A stretch of 7,499 nt of DNA from Planctomycetaceae bacterium (GTDB lineage Bacteria > Planctomycetota > Planctomycetia > Pirellulales > Thermoguttaceae). The position numbers and the translations under genes are program-made. Below, piece by piece: positions 1 through 5,541 of this stretch. The stretch covers positions 1 through 7,499 of the forward strand of contig JAITKS010000265.1 of the NCBI GenBank assembly GCA_031278315.1, written 5' to 3'. Position 1 is the stretch's first letter, and each line of letters opens with the position of its first letter. The notes beneath the pieces were generated by a model, which did not search any database, was not told the DNA's origin, and saw only the letters and a program-made list of their open reading frames with translations.

Positions 1-16
1 TGTCGGATTCTTCACA

Positions 17-194
17 ATAATCGTGTCATAATATCCTGCCGCCCTTTCAGGGCTTCGGGGAGGGGGGACTTTTACCCGCCCCGCTGGGGCGGGCTATAAT
101 CCTGGTGCCCTTTCAGGGCAATTCTAGTTTTATACGTGAACGGTCACCTTTTTCGTTACAAAAAATAAAACCGAATTTTAAAGTACAATGAGTA
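17..194 (+). repeat. Palindromic MITE/REP-like element M1 (right part)
   Basis: This is the first of five related non-coding elements. Positions 17-40 match the central segment of element M3 (5008-5031). Head hairpins GCCCT-TTC-AGGGC lie at 41-53 and again at 107-119, each preceded by an ataat..cctg context, so a block of about 66 bp appears tandemly duplicated. Between them is a GC-rich hairpin at 75-93. The body at 107-197 matches the reverse complement of 5266-5356 at 88 of 91 positions. The element ends in the type 1 terminus, with tcattgtactttaaaattcgg reading inward on the minus strand, near position 194. The left half is absent and probably lies beyond position 1. No protein is encoded. 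Confidence 0.75.
75..93. repeat. Perfect GC-rich hairpin (8-bp stem, 3-nt loop)
   Basis: CCCGCCCC-GCT-GGGGCGGG is a perfect inverted repeat in an otherwise very AT-rich neighbourhood. It sits between the two GCCCTTTCAGGGC hairpins of element M1. No T-run follows on either strand, so it does not look like a rho-independent terminator. A comparable 8-bp/3-nt hairpin lies in element M4 at 5384-5402. Confidence 0.8.
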
Positions 195-388
195 TATACT
201 ACGAAAAAATAAAAGTTCGTAAAAAATAACAATTGACGTGAACGTTTATAAAAAAACAGAGGCTGAAAACTGGAAACCGTATTGCCGGTGAAAAATTTTT
301 ATGGGGTGAATAAATATCCGCATAAAAACATATCATCGGCAACCGTGATTCCAGCTCTCAGTCCCCGTTTAAATCGGCTGTATGTGAA

Positions 389-553
389 CTAGTCGGTACT
401 GCATGATCCGCAAGCCTTTTTAACGGCTTTTTTGGCGGCCTTCTTGGCGGCTTTCTTTACAGTCTTTTTGACTGCTACCGTCTTTTTGGCAGCTTTCTTT
501 ACGGTTTTTTTTGCAGCTTTCTTAACAGCCTTCTTTGCAGCTTTTTTAGCCAT
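389..553 (-). CDS. Histone H1-like lysine/alanine-rich DNA-binding protein, 54 aa
   Basis: The protein is built from four-residue units KKAA/KKAV/KKTV through residues 3-47. It has 22 lysines in 54 residues and no acidic residue before the final Asp. This composition is typical of bacterial histone H1-like (HC1/AlgP-type) tails that bind DNA non-specifically and compact the nucleoid. The start at 553 is chosen because AGGAGA (561-566) stands 7 nt upstream; a start at 589 would place that SD inside the gene. Repeat units use mixed AAA/AAG and GCN/GTN codons, so the protein periodicity looks selected rather than freshly made by DNA slippage. The period is broken once, at TVAVKK (residues 25-30). 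The C-terminus CGSCSTD carries a CxxC pair (C48, C51), which is unusual for this class. It has no neighbour in an operon. The function is inferred from composition only. Confidence 0.8.
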   Translation of the reverse strand: MAKKAAKKAVKKAAKKTVKKAAKKTVAVKKTVKKAAKKAAKKAVKKACGSCSTD

Positions 554-560
554 TTTCCTA

Positions 561-566
561 TCTCCT
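561..566 (-). promoter_or_regulatory. Ribosome binding site AGGAGA that fixes the histone-like start
   Basis: On the minus strand AGGAGATAGGAAA precedes the ATG at 553-551, giving a 7-nt spacer. It is one of only two convincing SD sequences in the window, and it rules against the longer reading frame that starts at 589. Confidence 0.85.
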
Positions 567-587
567 AAAAAGTTGAGAGTAAGACTC

Positions 588-649
588 ATTATAAGTTTAA
601 GTTAGTCTCACTCGGTTAAACCGGACGCAAGCTCGTTCAACTCTGAACG
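588..649 (-). promoter_or_regulatory. Probable promoter of the histone-like gene with upstream dyad
   Basis: A perfect TATAAT lies on the minus strand at 593-588, about 22 nt before the SD, which would leave a short leader. No good TTGACA is present at 16-18 nt spacing. Further upstream, at 634-649, is a dyad CGTTCA-actc-TGAACG. Its counterpart in the decayed duplicate, at 936-955, is a perfect 20-bp palindrome. Centred near -60, the dyad could be an operator or activator site; that role is inference. Confidence 0.5.
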
Positions 650-766
650 ATAAAAACTCACTGTTCCATGTTCATGTAACTGTCGAAATTATAAAAATAT
701 CAAATCACCTTAAAGCACAAACCGATAAAATCAATTTCGCACTAAAGAAATAATCCGATTAATTTT

Positions 767-866
767 TTATGTACTTTCAATAACAGTTACGATGATTTTC
801 CTTGCGGTATTTTTTGACTGTGCAATCCGTTTTCCCCGTACTTTTTGAGGTTTTTCTCCATCTCCT
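767..866 (-). pseudogene. Decayed duplicate of the histone-like gene 5' region
   Basis: The AGGAGA at 861-866 and its flank align without gaps to the SD region of the intact gene, exactly 300 bp away. The ATG has become AAA (853-851). Reading on from that position, the frame stays open for 28 codons to TAA at 769-767. It encodes a basic peptide (KPQKVRGKRIAQ..., 8 Lys/Arg and one Glu) without the KKAA repeat. Homology continues upstream: TATAAT corresponds to TACATT, CTTGC and the GTTCAA..TGAAC dyad are kept, and similarity fades after about 960. With start codon, -10 and repeat all altered, this is read as a dead paralogue. It could instead be a diverged short gene with an unusual start. Confidence 0.55.
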
Positions 867-935
867 GAAAAATTGAAGAGCAAAACGTAATGTAACTTTG
901 TCAAATTTTCCCGTTCAGTAAAATCGAATTGCAAG

Positions 936-955
936 TCTGTTCAACGTTGAACAGA
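936..955. promoter_or_regulatory. 20-bp perfect palindrome, operator-like
   Basis: The core CTGTTCAACGTTGAACAG (937-954), extended by one T/A pair, is a perfect dyad with no spacer. It lies upstream of the decayed histone-like duplicate, where the intact gene has the degenerate dyad at 634-649. Perfect gapless symmetry of this length suits a homodimeric regulator better than an RNA hairpin, which would need a loop. The binding partner is unknown. Confidence 0.4.
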
Positions 956-1362
956 TAACGCTTGCAATCCCCAATCTATGTACCATCGACATACTTCAAA
1001 ACTCGTGCTGAAGTTTACTTCTCTGAATTAATTGACAATAAACTTTATCAATCAACTGTATCAAAAAAGCATCGACAACTTCAATTTCGTATCAAAATAT
1101 ATCGTTAAGGCTAAAGTAATTTTGTCAAACAAATTCTTGCTGCGTTAAATTCTTGCTGCAAAAATTTTATTTAACAACTTAAAATCAAATAAAATTGTCA
1201 ATCATTGTCCGCTAAACATATACACACCGCACTATAAATTAGAACGATATGAATATAAAAACATAAAAACCTGTTTTCCAATTTTAAGTAAATTGGCGAA
1301 TCAAAATCGAAAATTAAAGTGAGTGCAGGTTTACAATTCTCTTAAATAAAATACAAAATAAA

Positions 1363-1388
1363 AAATATTCTATACAAATATTCTATAC
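1363..1388. repeat. 13-bp perfect tandem duplication
   Basis: The unit aaatattctatac occurs twice head to tail (1363-1375 and 1376-1388) with no spacer and no mismatch. It lies in non-coding AT-rich DNA. Confidence 0.8.
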
Positions 1389-1667
1389 AAAAACACGCTG
1401 TATAATTTTTGGCTCTTAAACGTAAAATGAATCATCTCAAGGAATAAATTATTAAAAGCAGATAAAAAATTAACGCAAATAACTTAAAATCATTACGCAA
1501 CACAGACAGTATATACTGTATAGATAACAATACCCGCCACAGCCGGCAACACAACAAACACACTTTCGACCAAAAATAAATTGGCAAGTGCAGCCATCGG
1601 CTTTCAGGTTTCAGATAACCTTGCCTGCTGTAGGAACTCTTTTTGAAATTTGCGATAGTTAGACACC

Positions 1668-1690
1668 GAAACATTTCAATTAAATGTTTC
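1668..1690. repeat. Hairpin with 9-bp arms
   Basis: GAAACATTT-caatt-AAATGTTTC is a perfect 9-bp inverted repeat with a 5-nt loop. It lacks a following T-run long enough for a terminator and is not next to a supported gene. Its role is unknown. Confidence 0.6.
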
Positions 1691-1908
1691 ATTCCAACTA
1701 CGAAATAATATAAAAAACTATAATGATGTTTCGACATATTCAAAGTCGATCAAATCTCCATACAAACCCACCCTGGTTAAGGGAACAGTGAAGTGAAATA
1801 TCAACTGCATAACATAAACAACATTCACCTCATTCACCCCGCACATCACATTATGAATCCGCATTGTTGAAATTTTTTTTGCGTCTTGTGTTATTCAACA
1901 TTCATTTT

Positions 1909-1928
1909 TGACTCGTATTGACTCGTAT
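1909..1928. repeat. 10-bp perfect tandem duplication
   Basis: The unit tgactcgtat is repeated immediately (1909-1918, 1919-1928) in non-coding sequence. Confidence 0.7.
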
Positions 1929-2505
1929 TCTTTTGTTGTTTCTATTCAATCTTAACCTGACTAATTTCAATTTCAATATCTTTAAAAAATTATTCTTCGG
2001 CTGATAAGTTGCCGCTGTGATAAATTTCTAAATTTTCATAAATGAATTTTCGTCAGTCTTTGTTGATTGTCAATCGTATGGTTGAATTTTTTGTTTAGAT
2101 TAAATAATTTTTTTACGAATTTTTTTTTGTACACGATGCCGAGTTTAATCTAAATCGATGTTGACTTCATTTGTGATTGTGAATAATCACTCGTGAAATT
2201 ACTCATCAGCAATTATATTCAAACGTATGTTTTTGACATTCACAATCCATGTTCAATTTAATTGGTGCAAAAGAATAAACAATTTTTAAAATCGTACAAG
2301 GTGTATAATCGTCTTTTTTGAAAAAAAAATAAAAAAATTTTTTAAACATTCTGAAAAACAATTTCGAGTTTACGGTAATTTATCATTCATCTCTTTATAA
2401 TTTTTTTGTGATACATTTTATTTTGAGCTATGAATTATTGTAACGATAAATAAATTTTATTTGTTGGTTGATTCAATTTATTCAAATCGTTTAAACCTTA
2501 AATTA

Positions 2506-3225
2506 CTAGTATCTGAACGATTGATTAGTTAATTCCATATAATTTTGATATGCGAAAAAACCTAATAAAATTGCACCGAAAAACATACCGGCAGTCATAC
2601 AAAAATATATACAAATTATTGCAGCTGCCATCGACAGTATAAGCGAATTTACAATTCCGTTTCGAGGTGAAAAAAATAAAAAAATTTTTCGCGATATTTG
2701 TCCGCCGTCGAGAGGATAGATCGGAATCAGATTAAAAATTCCCCAAATGATAGAAACAATCATTGTAAAATAAAGAAACTTTTCAACCAAAGATAACAAA
2801 TTGAATCCTTCTTGCTGCGGTACATCTATCATGATCAACATACTGAATGCGATACCAGCTAAAACGAATCCAGCCAGACAACCGGCGGCACAAAGAAATA
2901 TTTCGTACAATAATCCTTTTATGCCGTAATAGTGTCTTACGGGTGAATGAGGAATAGTTACGCCGCCGAATCCGTGCAATATAATATTCGATTCAACTCC
3001 AAACACATATCTGAATACGCAAGCATGACCAAGCTCATGCACTAAAATAGAAACTAATATCGCAGCGCACCACACGGCTAATTCCATCAACCATTGGCTA
3101 AGTGTTGTGATCCTTCTACTTGAAAAAAGAAATAATATCAATATCCAAAAAAAAGGATGTATTCGAATCTCAAAATCAAAAAACCTAAATTTAACGTCGT
3201 ATTGACTAGGTGAAATACCAAACAT
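2506..3225 (-). CDS. Site-2 protease family (M50) intramembrane zinc metalloprotease, 239 aa
   Basis: This is a multi-pass membrane protease. HELGH at residues 63-67 supplies two zinc-ligand histidines and the catalytic Glu64, inside a membrane helix (about 49-67). NLIPIYPLDGG at 165-175 gives the third ligand, Asp173, of the NPxPxLDGG-type second motif. Other hydrophobic segments are near 24-36, 108-133, 150-170 and 194-226. The start YDVKFRFFDFEIRIHPFFW has the cytosolic-strand-then-helix layout I associate with planctomycete S2P proteins, so the frame looks full length. Where many M50 proteins show GPxxN, this one has AGCLAG (114-119). S2P proteases cleave membrane-bound anti-sigma factors, signal-peptide remnants or transcription factors; no substrate is visible next door. 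There is no recognisable SD before the ATG, only an AT-rich leader. Element M2 ends 287 bp upstream and begins 52 bp upstream of the start. Confidence 0.88.
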   Translation of the reverse strand: MFGISPSQYDVKFRFFDFEIRIHPFFWILILFLFSSRRITTLSQWLMELAVWCAAILVSILVHELGHACVFRYVFGVESNIILHGFGGVTIPHSPVRHYYGIKGLLYEIFLCAAGCLAGFVLAGIAFSMLIMIDVPQQEGFNLLSLVEKFLYFTMIVSIIWGIFNLIPIYPLDGGQISRKIFLFFSPRNGIVNSLILSMAAAIICIYFCMTAGMFFGAILLGFFAYQNYMELTNQSFRY

Positions 3226-3276
3226 AATAAATTTAATTTAAACTTTATTTACTTTGTTATCTAATATTGTTTTTCT

Positions 3277-3513
3277 TAATATATCAGCGGAATGCAAGCA
3301 ATTTAATAATTTCAAACCGGCTCTGAAACGGCAGCAGTAAATAAAGACTCGATTATTAACAACAACAATAATAGCAACAACAATTATTGTTCCTTTTCCA
3401 TCACATTGATTATGAGCTAATAATCCGATCGCCGCTTCAGGGCTGATTTGATCTTTAAAATTACTGCATATAAATATAACTATGACTGCAAAAATTCTAC
3501 TGCTGATATATTA
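3277..3513. repeat. Palindromic MITE-like element M2, 237 bp
   Basis: It consists of two outward-facing halves. The minus half has its head at 3332-3320 (GCCGTTTCAGAGC); the plus half has its head at 3431-3443 (GCCGCTTCAGGGC). Both ends carry the type 2 inverted repeat TAATATATCAGCGG, matching 13 of 14 between left (3277-3290) and right (3513-3500). The centre contains acaacaattattgttcc (3377-3393). The whole element aligns to M3 in inverted orientation: its minus half corresponds to M3's plus half and vice versa. It lies between the S2P gene and lpxB and encodes nothing. Confidence 0.75.
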
Positions 3514-3572
3514 CTAATTTTCTTATGATTTTCGGCGGTACAATTGTGTCAAAATTTACCGTTCCGATTACA

Positions 3573-4811
3573 TTACATTTTATTTTCGATGAATTCGAGA
3601 ATTGTATTTGCTGCGCGGTTTAGCGGTGATTCGAATTTATCGACTTCGCGTAGCAGTGCTGCTAACTGTCTTTTTTGTGTTGCCATAGCGTCGTGATTTG
3701 AGAGCCAATATACGATATATGCGGCAGCATCTTTTGATCGATCCGTTGCGGTTAAAAATTCAGGGAATAGCATCGAATCGCGATCTTTTTCCGACGGTTC
3801 GATTGGAATAGGAAATTCTGATTTATCGTAAAATATCGGTGTTTGAGTTAAATTTATATCTCGTTGTAAATCTATTGCAAGCAGGTTGACAAGTGTGATA
3901 TATCGAGTCCGGCGGAAGAATCGTTGTATTTGCAGCGGGATTTTTCCTACTTTGTAATATATAACTGTTGGTTTGTTACAAGCTAAAATTTCAAGCGATA
4001 CAGAACCTGATACAGCTAAGCAACAATCAGAAGCACGAATTAATTCAGTTGTACGGCCGACAATAATTGGGATTGTTAAATTGAGATCGCATAGCCGGTC
4101 GTGTATAATTTGTGCTTGAGTTTGATTGTATGCCGCAAATATCGGGTTGATATTCGGATGGACTTCTTTGATATATTCTACTGTTAAAATAAAATCGTCA
4201 AGGTTAGCTGAAACTTCTTGATTTCGTGAACCCGGCAGTAAAGTTATAATTGGTGCGTTACCGTATTTTTTATAAAACGCTTCGAGAAAGACTGTATCTG
4301 ATTCTTTATTGGCGATTTCTTCAAAAAACGGATGTCCGATGAATACTGAATTGACGCCGTGTTGTTCGAACCATCGCTGTTCAAATTGCAGCGGAGTTAG
4401 AATCATATCGACGTTACGTTTCATCTTATGTATTCTCCAACTTGCCCAGCTCCAGATTTGGGGCGGCATAAAATAAAGAACGGGAATTTCATATTTTTTT
4501 GCTAATTTTGCAACGTGCCAATTGAATCCCGGATAATCGACTAGAATCACCGCATCGATTTTTTCGTGTGAAATATATTCTTTTGCTTTCTTCAGTAAAT
4601 TTCTAAATTTAAAATATTGAGAGACTGCTTGAGACAGCCACATAACAGCGAATTTTGTTAAGTCAGCGATTAGTGTACAACCTGCAAGTTGCATATTTTC
4701 ACCGCCGAAACCAACAAATTGTATTTCGGGTTGTTGGTCGTGTAATTTTTTTATCAAGGCTGCTGCGTGTATATCGCCGCTTGGGTCACCGGCTGAAAAA
4801 AATATTTTCAT
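3573..4811 (-). CDS. lpxB: Lipid-A-disaccharide synthase (GT19), 412 aa
   Basis: LpxB joins UDP-2,3-diacylglucosamine and lipid X (2,3-diacylglucosamine 1-phosphate) into the beta-1,6 disaccharide of lipid A, releasing UDP, at the inner face of the cytoplasmic membrane. The N-terminus MKIFFSAGDPSGD is the family signature (SAGEPSGD with Glu to Asp). DYPGFNW (92-98) corresponds to the D-x-P-D-F-N acceptor-side motif and retains Asp92 and Asn97. PPQIWSWASWRI (116-127), IGHPFFEE (158-165), LLPGSRNQEV (191-200) and SGSVSLEI (268-275) match the remaining conserved blocks. After TLVNLLA (306-312) come about 36 extra residues before FPEFLTA (349-355), where many proteobacterial LpxB proteins pass directly from NLLAG to PELLQ. 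The length exceeds the roughly 380 residues usual elsewhere, because of this insertion. No SD is seen. No other lpx gene is in the window, and elements M2 and M3 flank it as inverted copies. Confidence 0.95.
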   Translation of the reverse strand: MKIFFSAGDPSGDIHAAALIKKLHDQQPEIQFVGFGGENMQLAGCTLIADLTKFAVMWLSQAVSQYFKFRNLLKKAKEYISHEKIDAVILVDYPGFNWHVAKLAKKYEIPVLYFMPPQIWSWASWRIHKMKRNVDMILTPLQFEQRWFEQHGVNSVFIGHPFFEEIANKESDTVFLEAFYKKYGNAPIITLLPGSRNQEVSANLDDFILTVEYIKEVHPNINPIFAAYNQTQAQIIHDRLCDLNLTIPIIVGRTTELIRASDCCLAVSGSVSLEILACNKPTVIYYKVGKIPLQIQRFFRRTRYITLVNLLAIDLQRDINLTQTPIFYDKSEFPIPIEPSEKDRDSMLFPEFLTATDRSKDAAAYIVYWLSNHDAMATQKRQLAALLREVDKFESPLNRAANTILEFIENKM

Positions 4812-4876
4812 CGTTAATTTGTTTACTGTCGGCAGGCATAAATAATTAATGTAATTTATTGAATTGAAATTTTAAG

Positions 4877-5130
4877 TAATATATCAGTTTTTATTTTTTG
4901 TAACGAAAAAGGTAACCGTTCCCGCATAAAAATAAACCAGCATTGAAAGGGCGATCGGATATTGGTTCAATAATCGACGCAGCGGAACGGAACAATAATT
5001 GTTGTTTATAATCGTGTTTTTATTTCCTGCTGCCGTTTCAGGGTGATTTTAATGAAACATATTTAAAAACAAAAAACGAAATTCAACGTGTGATAAATAT
5101 CTGTGATTTAAAAATTCCGCTGATCTATTA
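4877..5130. repeat. Palindromic MITE-like element M3, 254 bp, inverted relative of M2
   Basis: The minus half runs from the centre to TAATATATCAG at 4877-4887; its core at 4893-4930 matches 5297-5334 of M4 at 35 of 38 positions. The plus half has its head at 5032-5043 and ends with ttccgctgatctatta at 5115-5130. The central palindrome ggaacaataattgttgt (4989-5005) is the exact reverse complement of 3377-3393 in M2. The segment 5008-5043 matches 17-52 in M1 at about 30 of 36 positions. The element begins 66 bp upstream of the lpxB start codon, so it probably overlaps or displaces that gene's promoter region. Confidence 0.75.
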
Positions 5131-5239
5131 CATATAATTTAATCGTAATTTGTTTAATTTTCATGTTAGATTTAAACGAGTCGAAAAGTATAACTGTAGA
5201 TTAAACGAATACAACGCCTGATTAAATTGTTTTCACGTA

Positions 5240-5265
5240 ATATTTCCGTGAGATATTTCCGTGAG
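5240..5265. repeat. 13-bp perfect tandem duplication beside element M4
   Basis: The unit atatttccgtgag is repeated with no gap (5240-5252, 5253-5265) and abuts the left terminus of element M4. The rest of the 138-bp spacer between M3 and M4 shows no gene. Confidence 0.8.
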
Positions 5266-5268
5266 ATA

Positions 5269-5529
5269 TACTCATTGTCCTTTAAAATTCGGTATTATTT
5301 TTTGTAACGAAAAAGGTGACCGTTCACGTATAAAACTAGAATCGCCCTGAAAGGGCTGGTAAGATTTAGGACGTATGCCGTAGGGGCGTATCGCATACGC
5401 CCTTTTGATCCGTAAGTTAAAACATACGGTTAATAAAGTGTCGTCCCCGCGGGACTTGAATATGTGATTGATAATTTAAAATTCGTAAACAACCAAAAAA
5501 ACGAAAACAATTATTCCGCTGATATATTA
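5269..5529. repeat. Palindromic MITE-like element M4, about 261 bp, hybrid ends
   Basis: The left half (5266-5356, minus orientation) is the near-identical inverted copy of 107-197, with type 1 terminus TACTCATTGTCCTTTAAA and head hairpin 5344-5356. The right half starts with a different head, GTCCC-CGC-GGGAC at 5443-5455, which keeps the 5-bp stem and 3-nt loop. It ends with the type 2 terminus; 5512-5529 matches the inverse of 3277-3294 at 17 of 18. Between the heads lies an 8-bp hairpin, GGGCGTAT-CGC-ATACGCCC (5384-5402). It lies 12 bp downstream of the stop of the 430-residue gene. A mixed-end element suggests recombination between two subfamilies. Confidence 0.7.
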
Positions 5530-5541
5530 TAAGTCTATTTA

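Larger units (their letters stand above)
967..2505. other. AT-rich gene-poor region, about 1.5 kb
   Basis: No convincing coding sequence, RNA gene or mobile-element gene is visible here. The longest open frame (1432-1743, minus) starts with TTG, lacks a well-placed SD and is rich in F/L/Y/I, as expected from AT-rich noise. Inside it, in another frame, is a 34-codon hydrophobic ORF (1493-1597, minus) beginning MAALANLF. The region contains long A/T runs (for example 2321-2345), a 13-bp tandem duplication at 1363-1388, a 9-bp-stem hairpin at 1668-1690 and a 10-bp tandem duplication at 1909-1928. No DnaA-box cluster was noticed. It may be decayed sequence. Confidence 0.6.

Noticed and set aside
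41..119. CRISPR array
   Set aside because: The repeated 13-bp hairpin occurs only twice here, with a GC-rich palindromic interval rather than regular unique spacers. Other copies are scattered singly between genes, and no cas gene is present.
554..589. Upstream extension of the histone-like gene by 12 residues
   Set aside because: The extension would translate through the strong SD at 561-566 and part of the -10 region, and its residues do not fit the lysine/alanine pattern.
1432..1743. 103-codon open frame on the minus strand
   Set aside because: It starts with TTG and its nearest GGAG is 12 nt away. Its composition is dominated by F/L/Y/I from AT-rich DNA, and it shows no domain or repeat that supports a real gene.
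967..2505. Replication origin in the AT-rich region
   Set aside because: No cluster of DnaA boxes (TTATCCACA-like) and no dnaA/dnaN or parAB neighbours were seen; high AT content is shared by all gaps in this window.
4655..4849. 64-codon plus-strand frame
   Set aside because: It lies antisense over lpxB's N-terminal coding region, has no SD, and its Arg/Leu-rich product is a shadow of the real gene.
5384..5406. Rho-independent terminator (8-bp stem followed by TTTT)
   Set aside because: The T-run is on the plus strand, but all supported genes are on the minus strand. The hairpin is better explained as part of element M4.
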